Origin: Vibrio sp. SNU_ST1
GTDB lineage: Bacteria > Pseudomonadota > Gammaproteobacteria > Enterobacterales > Vibrionaceae
DNA length: 64,000 nucleotides
Direction of reading: 5' to 3'
Assembly: GCF_030563405.1 (NCBI RefSeq)
Contig: NZ_CP130749.1
Coordinates: forward strand, 930,001-994,000
The notes under the pieces are model-generated. The model was not told the DNA's origin, did not search any database, and saw only the letters and a program-made list of their open reading frames with translations. Below, piece by piece: positions 35,876 through 44,815 of this stretch; position 1 is the stretch's first letter, and each line of letters opens with the position of its first letter. Made by a program: the position numbers and the translations under genes.

Positions 35876-37528
35876 TTATACCGCACCACCAACATTCGAA
35901 AGGCTGACAAGCTGCTTGGTGTATTCATGCTGCGGATTGCCGAATAAGGTTTCTGTGTCACCCTTCTCTATTACCTCGCCAGCTTTCATGACGATGGTGT
36001 AATGACACAAGGATTTCACGACATTCAAATCATGACTGATAAAGAGATAAGTCAGACCATACTTTTCTTGAAGTGATTTCAACAGATCCAGCACCTGCGC
36101 TTGAACCGTTCTGTCGAGTGACGATGTCGGTTCATCTAGCAAGATAAACTCTGGCTTAAGGATCAGAGCACGAGCAATCGCAATACGCTGCCTTTGACCG
36201 CCCGAAAACTCATTCGGGTAACGGTGACGAGTTTCAGGGTCTAGGTCGACCTCTTTCATTACATCGCAGATGCGTTGGTCGAGCTCGTTCTCATCCAATT
36301 GTTGATGCACTAACAGACCCTCACCAATCACCTGAGCAACCGACATTCTCGGGTTTAGCGCAGAAAACGGATCTTGAAAGACCACTTGCATACGGCTTCG
36401 AAACGGTAGCATCTGTTGGCGGTTTAAGCCTTGAATTTGTTCGTCTGCGTAGGTAATTGAACCTTCACTATCCACCAACTTCAATATCGCCATACCGGTT
36501 GTTGATTTACCAGAGCCGCTCTCTCCTACTAGACCGATTGAGTGCCCCTTTTTCAAGCTGAATTCCATGTCGGTGACTGCTTTAACATGCGAAATAGTCC
36601 GCTTGAATAAGCCTCCCGTAATCGGGAACCAGACACGAAGTTGATTAACATCGAGCAGAGGTTCGCTTTGCGGAGAAACAGGTACAGGCAAGCCTTTAGG
36701 GTCAGAGTTGATAAGCTTTTGTGTATAAGCGTGAGCTGGCGCGTTGAAGAGTGTTTTACAGTCATTGCTTTCAACTAAGCGGCCATCTTTCATTACCGCC
36801 ACTCTGTCGGCAATCTTACGAACGATACTCAAGTCATGGGTGATAAAAAGCATCGCCATACCCAATTCTTGCTGCAAGTCTTTTAGAAGGTCGAGGATCT
36901 GCGCTTGTACCGACACATCCAATGCGGTTGTCGGCTCATCAGCGATAAGTAGCTCAGGTTCGTTGATGAGTGCCATCGCGATCATCACGCGCTGACGTTC
37001 ACCGCCAGACAACTCATGAGGGTAAGCTGAGATCTTTTGTTCTGGGTAGCGAATACCAACCTTAGAAAGCCATTCAATAGCCAAGGCTTGAGCTTTATTT
37101 GTCCTCATACCTCGGTGAATCGCGAGGGTTTCAACCAACTGCTTACCAACTCTATGAAGTGGGTTCAATGAAACCATAGGCTCTTGGAAGATCATACCAA
37201 TACGCCCGCCACGAATCCCACGCAGTTGTCTTTCAGAACAACTCAGAATGTCGGTGCCAGAGAAATTGATCTTGCCGTTTAGGTAGTGGGACGAACCTTT
37301 AGGTAACAGTTTTAAAATCGAGTTAGCCGTGACCGATTTACCGGAGCCACTCTCGCCCACCAGCGCTAATGTCTCACCTTTGTATATTTCTAAAGAGACG
37401 TCTTGCGTCACTTGTTCTATCGAATCATTACGCCCGAAACCGACAGACAATTTATCTATGGTCAGAACTGGAGATGCATTCGAAGCCTCTACTGTTGACC
37501 CTGAAGTAGGAACTGTATTAGAAGTCAT
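35876..37528 (-). CDS. yejF: ABC transporter, double ATP-binding subunit YejF
   Basis: A 550-residue fusion of two ABC ATPase domains. Walker A motifs GESGSGKS occur in both halves; the signatures are LSGGERQ and FSGGQRQ, and the Walker B motifs are 'LLIADEPTTALD' and 'ILLDEPTSSLD'. Oligopeptide-type C-terminal extensions follow each half. It is the last gene of yejABEF and starts 9 bp after yejE with AAGGA. It energises import of peptides, including microcin C-type compounds in E. coli. Confidence 0.93.
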   Translation of the reverse strand: MTSNTVPTSGSTVEASNASPVLTIDKLSVGFGRNDSIEQVTQDVSLEIYKGETLALVGESGSGKSVTANSILKLLPKGSSHYLNGKINFSGTDILSCSERQLRGIRGGRIGMIFQEPMVSLNPLHRVGKQLVETLAIHRGMRTNKAQALAIEWLSKVGIRYPEQKISAYPHELSGGERQRVMIAMALINEPELLIADEPTTALDVSVQAQILDLLKDLQQELGMAMLFITHDLSIVRKIADRVAVMKDGRLVESNDCKTLFNAPAHAYTQKLINSDPKGLPVPVSPQSEPLLDVNQLRVWFPITGGLFKRTISHVKAVTDMEFSLKKGHSIGLVGESGSGKSTTGMAILKLVDSEGSITYADEQIQGLNRQQMLPFRSRMQVVFQDPFSALNPRMSVAQVIGEGLLVHQQLDENELDQRICDVMKEVDLDPETRHRYPNEFSGGQRQRIAIARALILKPEFILLDEPTSSLDRTVQAQVLDLLKSLQEKYGLTYLFISHDLNVVKSLCHYTIVMKAGEVIEKGDTETLFGNPQHEYTKQLVSLSNVGGAV

Positions 37529-37537
37529 AACTTATCC

Positions 37538-38560
37538 TTACTTCTGTTGATGTGGATCGAAGGCATCACGTACTGCTTCACCAACGAAGACAAGTAACGT
37601 AAGCATTAAAGAAAGTACGACAAAGGCAGAAATGCCAAGCCAAGGCGCTTGTAAGTTAGCTTTACCTTGCGCCAAAAGCTCACCCAACGAAGGCGAGCCC
37701 GCAGGCAAACCAAAGCCCAAGAAATCTAATGAGGTTAATGTGGTCACCGAGCCTGACAAGATAAACGGCATCATGGTTAGTGATGCGACCATCGCATTGG
37801 GCAGCATGTGACGAAGCATAATGCGTTTGTCATCAACGCCCATGGCTTGCGCGGCGCGCACATAATCGAAGTTTCGACAGCGTAAGAATTCCGCTCGTAC
37901 GATACCTACTAAACTCATCCAACTGAACAGCACCATAATCCCGAGCAACCACCAGAAATTAGGTTCGATAAAACTGGAAAGGATAATCAGCAAGAATAGG
38001 GTCGGCATACCAGACCAGACTTCAATGAAACGCTGCCCGAACAGATCAACCCAGCCACCGTAATAACCTTGTGTCGCACCGACTACAACGCCGACGACAC
38101 TCGATACAATCGTCAGAATAAAACCAAACAAAACGGAGATACGGAAGCCATAAATGATACGAGCCAATACATCTCGTCCTTTATCATCGGTTCCTAGCCA
38201 GTTGACTGAATCAGGTTCCGAAGGCACAGCGCCTGAAATATCGAAGTTTATTGTGTCATAGCTAAACGGAATGATTGGCCACACGATGTATCCGCTGTCT
38301 TCAATGAGTTCGATAACATACGGGTCTTTATAATCCGCTTCGGTTTCAAATTCGCCACCAAATTCGGTCTCGGCATATTCATTAATGACAGGTACAAACC
38401 ACTGATTATCATAAGAAACTAAGAGTGGCCTATCGTTGGCGATGATCTCAGCGAACAGGCTCAGTCCAAACAAAATGGTAAATATCCAAAGGGAGATAAA
38501 ACCACGCTTGTTTGCTTTAAAACGTAACCAACGAGATTCAGCTAAAGGGTTGTTAAACAT
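37538..38560 (-). CDS. yejE: ABC transporter permease YejE
   Basis: A 340-residue inner-membrane permease with about six helices and the large periplasmic insert after helix 1 that is typical of YejE. The EAA loop is 'YVRAAQAMGVDDKRIMLRHMLPNA'-like (key residues A..G......I...H..PN). It pairs with YejB to form the channel. The ribosome-binding site is weak, consistent with coupling to yejB 31 bp upstream. Confidence 0.92.
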   Translation of the reverse strand: MFNNPLAESRWLRFKANKRGFISLWIFTILFGLSLFAEIIANDRPLLVSYDNQWFVPVINEYAETEFGGEFETEADYKDPYVIELIEDSGYIVWPIIPFSYDTINFDISGAVPSEPDSVNWLGTDDKGRDVLARIIYGFRISVLFGFILTIVSSVVGVVVGATQGYYGGWVDLFGQRFIEVWSGMPTLFLLIILSSFIEPNFWWLLGIMVLFSWMSLVGIVRAEFLRCRNFDYVRAAQAMGVDDKRIMLRHMLPNAMVASLTMMPFILSGSVTTLTSLDFLGFGLPAGSPSLGELLAQGKANLQAPWLGISAFVVLSLMLTLLVFVGEAVRDAFDPHQQK

Positions 38561-38591
38561 TTATTATCAATACCTTTTTATTCATTCGCCA

Positions 38592-39680
38592 TTAACGCGC
38601 TTCAAAATCAATTCGAGGATCAACCCAGGTATAGGTCAGGTCGGAGATAATGCTCAGCACCAAGCCAAGCAAGGTCATAATATAGAGAGAGCTGAACACT
38701 ACTGGGTAATCTCGTTGAATTGTCGATTCAAAGCCAAGTAAACCGATGCCTTCGAGTGAAAACATCACTTCAATCAACATAGAACCCGTGAAGAAAATAC
38801 TAATAAATGCGCTCGGGAAACCTGCAATAATAATCAACATCGCGTTACGGAAAACGTGCTTGTAGAGAATGCTACTCTCATCCAAACCTTTCGCTCGCGC
38901 AGTAACCACATATTGCTTGTTAATTTCATCAAGGAAGGAGTTTTTGGTCAGCATGCTGAGCGTGGCAAAGCCGCCGATCACCATAGCAAAAATAGGCAAT
39001 GCCAAGTGCCAGAAGTAATCGCCAATTTGATAATACCAGTTGAGCTGGTCGAAGTTACTCGACACCAATCCACGCAATGGGAACCAACTGAAGTAGTTAC
39101 CACTCGCGAATAAAATAATCAGAATGATCGCAAACAAAAAGCCCGGTACGGCGTAACCAACAATCACCACCGCACTCGACCAAATATCGAAGCGAGACCC
39201 GTGATGTATCGCCTTCATGATGCCTAGAGGTATCGAAATCACATAGATGATTAACGTACTCCACAGCCCTAAAGAAATGGAGACGGGTAAACGGTCGATG
39301 ATCAAATCAATCACGTTGCCACCCTTAAACAGGCTTTCGCCAAAGTTAAAGGTCGCGTAGTTTTTCAACATGTCGAAGTAACGAACGTGAATCGGCTTAT
39401 CAAAACCAAATTGCTTTTTGATCTCTTCAACCACTTCAGGATCAAGCCCGCGTGAGCCTTTGTAGCCACTCGCAGACGCTTGGTCACTTTCGCTTAAATC
39501 AACCTCTTGTCCACCACCAGAAAAGCGCTCCATGATGCCAGAGTTATGCCCTTCTAACTGAGCAACGGCTTGTTCTACCGGACCTCCTGGGGCAATCTGG
39601 ATAATGAAAAAGTTGATGGTGATGATCGCCCACAACGTGGGGATCACCAACAACAAACGTCGAAATATATACGCGGCCAT
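38592..39680 (-). CDS. yejB: ABC transporter permease YejB
   Basis: A 362-residue permease with an opening helix ('RRLLLVIPTLWAIITINFFI'), a YejB-type hydrophilic insert (about 40-90), further helices, and the EAA motif 'ARAKGLDESSILYKHVFRNA'. AGGAG overlaps the yejA stop region and supports the start. With YejE it makes the translocation pore. Confidence 0.92.
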   Translation of the reverse strand: MAAYIFRRLLLVIPTLWAIITINFFIIQIAPGGPVEQAVAQLEGHNSGIMERFSGGGQEVDLSESDQASASGYKGSRGLDPEVVEEIKKQFGFDKPIHVRYFDMLKNYATFNFGESLFKGGNVIDLIIDRLPVSISLGLWSTLIIYVISIPLGIMKAIHHGSRFDIWSSAVVIVGYAVPGFLFAIILIILFASGNYFSWFPLRGLVSSNFDQLNWYYQIGDYFWHLALPIFAMVIGGFATLSMLTKNSFLDEINKQYVVTARAKGLDESSILYKHVFRNAMLIIIAGFPSAFISIFFTGSMLIEVMFSLEGIGLLGFESTIQRDYPVVFSSLYIMTLLGLVLSIISDLTYTWVDPRIDFEAR

Positions 39681-39692
39681 GCTAACTAACTC

Positions 39693-41588
39693 CTAGCGAC
39701 GTTTTTCAGGAAGCAAAGCCGCCTTCTCTTCTGAAATCCACCATGTATCGATACCTAAATCGTATTTAGGCAATACATCCGGACGCTCAAACTTGTCCCA
39801 CATCGCTACGCGGTATTCGCCAACGTGCCATTGCGGGATATTGTAGAAATTCCACTGCAACACACGATCAAGAGAGCGACCTAGCGTAAGTAGCTTTTCA
39901 GGGTTCTGTTGGTTACGTGCGATTTCTTCTGTTAACGCATCAACCACAGGATCCATCACACCTGCCGTATTGTAAGTAGAATCAATGTAGTTAGAGTTCC
40001 AAACGATCATTAAGTTCGGGCTAGGATAAGGGTTTGCAGAAAATGACGACGAAACCATATCGAAATCACGATCGCGCAAGCGCTTTATGTACTGAGTCGT
40101 ATCAATGGTACGGATCTTCATCTCAATACCCATACGCTTCAGATTCTTTTGAACTGGCGTTGCAATACGCTCCGTGGTTGGACTGTAAATCAACAGCTCG
40201 AAGGACATCGGCTTGCCAGTCTTTTCGTTAGTCATTACTTTGTCTTTCAGAACCCAACCCGCCTCTTTCAGCAATTTGAATGCAGTACGCATCTGGCTGC
40301 GAATACGACCACTGCCATCGGTTACTGATGGCTGGAATTCTTCGGTGAAAACTCTTGGCGGGATTTGATCTTTGTACTGAGACAGCAACGCCACTTCGTC
40401 TTCACTTGGTAAGCCTTTCGCTTCATAGTCTGTGTTTTGGAAGTAGCTACGGGTACGTTTGTACTGACCGTAGAACATGTTCTTATTCATCCACTCAAAG
40501 TCCATCGCGTAAGTTAACGCTTCACGAACTTTAGGATCAGAAAACACAGGAGATTGAATGTTGAAGACAAAGCCTTGGGTCGACTCTGGCTTTTCGTGGT
40601 TTATCTCTTCCTTAATGATGTAGCCTTTATCGAAGTTCGCGCCCGTGTAAGAGTTGGCCCAGAACTTAGCCGAGTTTTCCGTTCGAAGGTCGAACTCCCC
40701 TGCTTTAAAGGCTTCTAGCATTACGGTGTCGTCGCGGTAGTAATCGTATTGCACTTGCTTGAAGTTATTACGACCGACGTTAACAGGCAGGTCGGCTGCC
40801 CAGTAATTTTCATCTAAACCATAAGTCACGCTTTGACCCGATTTATAGCTGATGATCTTATAGGGACCACTGCCTACTGGCGGCTCACTTAAAGGCTCAG
40901 ACAGTTTTCTGTCTTTCCAAAAGTGTTGTGGCAATACACGAGTGCCTTGTGCAAAACTGAACAGCTTTTCGCGATTTGGACTGTTCATTTCAATACGAAC
41001 CACTAAATCAGAAACCGCGGTGACTGACTTAATTTCTTTGTAGTAAACACGATATTGAGGCACACCCTCGGTTGAAAACTTATTAAAGGTAAATGCCACA
41101 TCGTGCGCGGTAATAGGCTCACCATCTTGGAATCTAGCTTTTGGGTTGATATCGATTTCCATCCAAGTGAAATCACTGGCGTAGCGAACCTTTGAAGCGA
41201 TCAATGGATAGTACGCATCAATTTCATCGCTCGGAGAAAACATCAAGGTATCGTAAATCTCTCCAGTGTAACTTGCCGCAACGCCGCGAGAACCGAATCG
41301 ATTAAAGCTATCATAAGTACCTATGCTGCCATAGGTCACTTTACCCTGCTTTGGCGCATCAGGATTAACGTAATCAAAGTGAGTGAAATCGGCTGGATAT
41401 TTTGCTTCACCAAAACCAACCAGTTGAGTGGTTTCAATAACGGTGACAGCAGGCGTTGATTGGTTATCAGAAGCGTAGGTAGCGGAGGGTTGTAAAGCAA
41501 TAAGCGGCAACATGATTGCACATGACTTCAAATTAAACCTGAAAAATTGCGTGCGTTGCGAGGCTTTGCGTCGGAAAACTGTTCCCAT
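39693..41588 (-). CDS. yejA: Periplasmic peptide-binding protein YejA
   Basis: A 631-residue SBP_bac_5 family protein with a signal peptide (hydrophobic residues about 25-38). The family features 'GFGEAKYPADFTHFDYVNP' and the repeated 'RFQDGEPITAHDV' segment are clear. It is the substrate-capturing component of the Yej oligopeptide/microcin C-type importer. GGGAG precedes the ATG, and it is the first gene of the operon. Confidence 0.92.
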   Translation of the reverse strand: MGTVFRRKASQRTQFFRFNLKSCAIMLPLIALQPSATYASDNQSTPAVTVIETTQLVGFGEAKYPADFTHFDYVNPDAPKQGKVTYGSIGTYDSFNRFGSRGVAASYTGEIYDTLMFSPSDEIDAYYPLIASKVRYASDFTWMEIDINPKARFQDGEPITAHDVAFTFNKFSTEGVPQYRVYYKEIKSVTAVSDLVVRIEMNSPNREKLFSFAQGTRVLPQHFWKDRKLSEPLSEPPVGSGPYKIISYKSGQSVTYGLDENYWAADLPVNVGRNNFKQVQYDYYRDDTVMLEAFKAGEFDLRTENSAKFWANSYTGANFDKGYIIKEEINHEKPESTQGFVFNIQSPVFSDPKVREALTYAMDFEWMNKNMFYGQYKRTRSYFQNTDYEAKGLPSEDEVALLSQYKDQIPPRVFTEEFQPSVTDGSGRIRSQMRTAFKLLKEAGWVLKDKVMTNEKTGKPMSFELLIYSPTTERIATPVQKNLKRMGIEMKIRTIDTTQYIKRLRDRDFDMVSSSFSANPYPSPNLMIVWNSNYIDSTYNTAGVMDPVVDALTEEIARNQQNPEKLLTLGRSLDRVLQWNFYNIPQWHVGEYRVAMWDKFERPDVLPKYDLGIDTWWISEEKAALLPEKRR

Positions 41589-41899
41589 TTGACTCTCCCT
41601 TCAAATGTTATGAATTCGATATTCAAGTTGATTAATCGGCTTTGAATGCATGCCGTTAAATCAAGTATAGGTTCAAATCTAACATCATGTAATAACTAAT
41701 AAAACCATCAGCTCTCTATCTGTTACCGTTTACTTCAATTAACTCGTCACCGCTCGAAGTTCTTTCGATGACACTGGCTATGACAACAACACAATCATCT
41801 CACTAACGTAAATGCCACAACTCTCACTGGCTTTGATTGGTTTAATTAGTCAAACTTAGCCCCCAAATAATCAACAAACTATACTTTACTGGAGTATCC
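41589..41899. promoter_or_regulatory. Divergent promoter region, yejA / EEP-family gene
   Basis: These 311 bp must hold the yejA promoter. No repeats, known operators or ORFs are apparent. Confidence 0.4.
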
Positions 41900-42973
41900 T
41901 TGCTGCTTAGGTCTAAATGGAATGACACTTTGAACAAACCAAACCACATAACATTCGCAACATTCAACCTTCTGAACTATCTCGAACCACCGAATGCTTA
42001 TTATGATTTTGAGAACATCTACAGCTTCGAAGAATGGCAAAAGAAGCAACATTGGATGGCTGAAGCGATTCGCTCATTAGATTGTGATGTGATTGGCTTT
42101 CAAGAGATATTTAGCCCGCAGTCTTTAGAGCAATTGACGAACGAGCTAGGTTATCCATACTTTGCTGTTGTCGATAGTGCGCACGTTGAAGATGATTACC
42201 TATACACCTCACCAGTCGTTGGGATCGCTTCCCGTTACCCGATTGAAAACGTGCAGCCTGTCACACCTGATTCCAGCTTCCTTGCAGCCTTTGACCTTGG
42301 AGACAATTTCTCATTCAACCGAACGCCTGTTCATGCCACGATTACGTTGCCTCATTTAGGTTCAACCGACTGTTATGTTGTGCATTTCAAATCACAGCGT
42401 CCGACTGAACCAAGAACTGAATCTATCGATGAGGATAATGCTCAGCAAGGTGAAAAACCACAAAGTGACACGCTCACTCGCTTTCACCAAGAGCAACTTG
42501 GCTCTTGGTTATCTAGCGTTCAGCGCGGCCTTGAAGCTCAGGTGCTGCATCAATACATCACCAATCAACGCTATCTAACCGACCAACCCGTTGTGTTGAT
42601 GGGCGACTTTAATAAGCCTCTATTCAACGACGAGTTTAAAGGGCTATTAAGTTATTCAATAAACAGAGACGAAAACAGCAAGCATTGGCTGTCCCACTTT
42701 CGCTTAAAAGACAGCTGGGTTCTTTACCATCAACTGCATGAAGAAGACTTGCTTGAACAGCGTAAACCAACCCATTACTACGGCGCTTCAGGGTCTGTAC
42801 TAGACTACATTTTGATGTCGAACGAGTTCGATTGTCAGAACTCTTCAAGCTTAATGGAGATCTCTAGCTACACAGTGTTAGACCATCACCTGATTAATCC
42901 AAGCTTCGAGCACGATCAATTCAGTACGGACCATGCCATCGTTGCTGTCACCGCTCATATTCGTGAAGCCTAG
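41900..42973 (+). CDS. Endonuclease/exonuclease/phosphatase (EEP) family protein
   Basis: A 357-residue protein with the EEP/DNase I-like motifs: 'FNLLNY', 'IGFQEIF' (metal-binding Glu), 'LMGDFNKP' (catalytic Asp/Asn), 'LDYILMSNEF' and the terminal 'STDHAIV'. No signal peptide. A TTG start at 41900 has GGAG five bases upstream; a second TTG at 'NKPNHITFATF' is possible. Members include nucleases, sphingomyelinases and phosphodiesterases, and the substrate is undecided. Confidence 0.83.
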   Translation: MLLRSKWNDTLNKPNHITFATFNLLNYLEPPNAYYDFENIYSFEEWQKKQHWMAEAIRSLDCDVIGFQEIFSPQSLEQLTNELGYPYFAVVDSAHVEDDYLYTSPVVGIASRYPIENVQPVTPDSSFLAAFDLGDNFSFNRTPVHATITLPHLGSTDCYVVHFKSQRPTEPRTESIDEDNAQQGEKPQSDTLTRFHQEQLGSWLSSVQRGLEAQVLHQYITNQRYLTDQPVVLMGDFNKPLFNDEFKGLLSYSINRDENSKHWLSHFRLKDSWVLYHQLHEEDLLEQRKPTHYYGASGSVLDYILMSNEFDCQNSSSLMEISSYTVLDHHLINPSFEHDQFSTDHAIVAVTAHIREA

Positions 42974-43398
42974 TTAGCTATTAGTATTTAATTGGGATTA
43001 CATAGCATGCTGACACCATTGCAAAATTTAAACTAATTTAGCTTTTCGTTATCGATTGGCCTTACTTATTTCACATTCAAGATTGTGTACCTTCCACTAC
43101 TACACAATCTTGTTAGAGTTATACACCCCGTCGAATTCGCGAGCATGATAGGCTCACAGAAAACAAAAAAATAAATAAAAATGTAATCGCTTTACCCCCC
43201 AGACAACAGAATTAGTTAAAACACAATAAGCAACTGAATAAAAAAGAAATAAAAAAAAACTAACGTTTGTTTGAACAATCCATCCCCTTCCAAATCATCC
43301 GATTTTTAGGTTTTTCCACCTCGCACTTACGCAAGCTTACTTTCAAGAGTGGCGTGATTTTGCATAATCCAAACGCTTTAGTAGCTTGCCGACTTAAC

Positions 43399-43668
43399 TT
43401 AGGGCGTGTTGATCTTTCGAGCTGATTTTTGCAGCGAGTTGCTGGGTATTTATACAAGGCAGAGGCGTCGATGTGTAGCTAGCCTACATGAGAAGCCGAT
43501 AACGTAGTAGAAATGGCCAGCAAACGCTGCCCGAAGGGTTCGGCTAAAAGCGTTTTACTCTTTGTTGAGGGGGATTTGCTTAGAGTGACTAGGCTACTTC
43601 CCCCTCGCCGCGATTAAAACGTTTTTATCTCGAACAAAATTTAACCACGAAAGGTCAACACGCCCTAA
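43399..43668. mobile_element. MITE-like non-autonomous element, 270 bp
   Basis: Terminal inverted repeats of 21 bp match at 20 positions: TTAGGGCGTGTTGATCTTTC(G) at 43399-43419 against the reverse complement of (C)GAAAGGTCAACACGCCCTAA ending at 43668. A TA dinucleotide at each end (after/before one base) could be the target duplication. The interior has no plausible transposase gene. It lies in the 730-bp gap between the EEP gene and the winged-helix gene; the rest of that gap (42974-43398) is AT-rich, with homopolymer A runs and nothing else recognisable. Confidence 0.75.
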
Positions 43669-43703
43669 TCTCCAACAATCAGAATAAGACGAATAGAAAC
43701 ACG

Positions 43704-44018
43704 ATGAACCACACAATAGATCTCAACGGCTTAATCATTGATACTGACTCTCGAACGATTACTAATGAACAGGGAAACAAAATAACTTTACGCCCTCATC
43801 TACTTTCGGTGCTCTGTTTACTGGCAGAAAATCTAGGGGAACCAGTCTCTAGAGAAGATATTATTGATGTGTGCTGGGAAGGGGAACTCACCTCTCCTCA
43901 CATACTTGCTAACGTCATCTATAACTTGCGTAATGTTTTTACGCGTTTAAGAAGACCCAATATTCAAATAACCACAATCACCAAGTTTGGATACATTTTA
44001 TCGGTCGACCCCGCTTAA
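43704..44018 (+). CDS. Stand-alone winged-helix DNA-binding protein (OmpR/ToxR type)
   Basis: A 104-residue protein that is almost entirely a Trans_reg_C winged-helix domain ('LRPHLLSVLCLLAENLGEPV', 'SREDIIDVCWEG', 'ANVIYNLRNVF', 'ITKFGYIL'). It has neither a receiver domain nor a membrane helix. The ribosome-binding site is weak. It starts 35 bp from the MITE-like element and is divergent in type from the LacI-family RbsR. It may regulate locally or be a captured domain. Confidence 0.78.
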   Translation: MNHTIDLNGLIIDTDSRTITNEQGNKITLRPHLLSVLCLLAENLGEPVSREDIIDVCWEGELTSPHILANVIYNLRNVFTRLRRPNIQITTITKFGYILSVDPA

Positions 44019-44144
44019 TTAAATTTAAGTTACGCTACATTGTGTCAAAACGGTATGAACGACAAACCGTCGCTCACTCTTACATCTCTATTGCGATCTA
44101 TTTATGCAATCAATAGCGTTGACGGAGATCACTAAAAAACGCCC

Positions 44145-44162
44145 CATCGAAACGTTTCGATG
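44145..44162. promoter_or_regulatory. RbsR operator 1
   Basis: The perfect 18-bp palindrome CATCGAAACGTTTCGATG is a LacI/RbsR-type operator with central CG. It lies about 135 bp upstream of rbsD. Confidence 0.85.
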
Positions 44163-44223
44163 ATCGTTATCACACTCTAGGAAAGTGAAGAGTGCAAATG
44201 ATAAATCAGACACTATTATCACT

Positions 44224-44239
44224 ATCGAAACGTTTCGAT
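44224..44239. promoter_or_regulatory. RbsR operator 2
   Basis: The perfect palindrome ATCGAAACGTTTCGAT is identical to the core of operator 1. The centres are 78 bp apart, which would allow repression by looping or by double occupancy. Confidence 0.85.
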
Positions 44240-44295
44240 GGCTTTTCTTGAGTTGTTCTCAACCCATTAAACGTTATTTTTCGATAGGTCGTGAT

Positions 44296-44715
44296 ATGAA
44301 AAAAAGTACTCTAATTAATTCTGAACTCTCTTACTTAGTGGCGACTCTTGGCCACACTGATGAAATCACGATTTGTGACGCGGGCTTGCCAATTCCAGAT
44401 CACGTAACTCGTATTGATCTTGCCTTAACTCATGGTGTTCCGAGCTTTCAGCAAACGGTAAAAACCATGCTGGATGAATCTCAAATTGAAGGCGTTGTGA
44501 TTGCAGAAGAATTTGCGAAAGTAAGTCCAGACCATCACGCTGCGTTGATTGATTTAATTAAGACAGAAGAAGCGCGTTGCGGCAAATCGCTTTCGATTAC
44601 TTACATCACTCATGAAGAATTCAAAGAGCGAACGCATGATAGCCGCGCGGTTATTCGTACTGGCGAATGCACGCCATACGCAAATGTTATTTTCCAAGCT
44701 GGCGTAACGTTTTAG
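44296..44715 (+). CDS. rbsD: D-ribose pyranase
   Basis: A 139-residue protein, the same length as E. coli RbsD. It converts beta-pyranose to beta-furanose ribose so that RbsK can act. The start is at 44296 (MKKSTLINSELSYLVATLGH); the frame is open to 44185 but lies across operator 2. The conserved 'GHTDEI.I.DAGLPIP' segment carries the catalytic His/Asp, and the end 'TGECTPYANVIFQAGV' is canonical. It is the first gene of rbsDACBKR. Confidence 0.95.
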   Translation: MKKSTLINSELSYLVATLGHTDEITICDAGLPIPDHVTRIDLALTHGVPSFQQTVKTMLDESQIEGVVIAEEFAKVSPDHHAALIDLIKTEEARCGKSLSITYITHEEFKERTHDSRAVIRTGECTPYANVIFQAGVTF

Positions 44716-44815
44716 CTCAAGCGAAACGCAAAAACAGCTCAGTGTCATTACTGAACCAAAAACAATGCATATACAGAACAATCAAACACAACTGGCCCCG
44801 AGTAAAGGAACCGAC

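Noticed and set aside
43260..43457. A 65-codon ORF running into the MITE-like element
   Set aside because: No ribosome-binding site or domain, and it crosses the left end of a repeat element.
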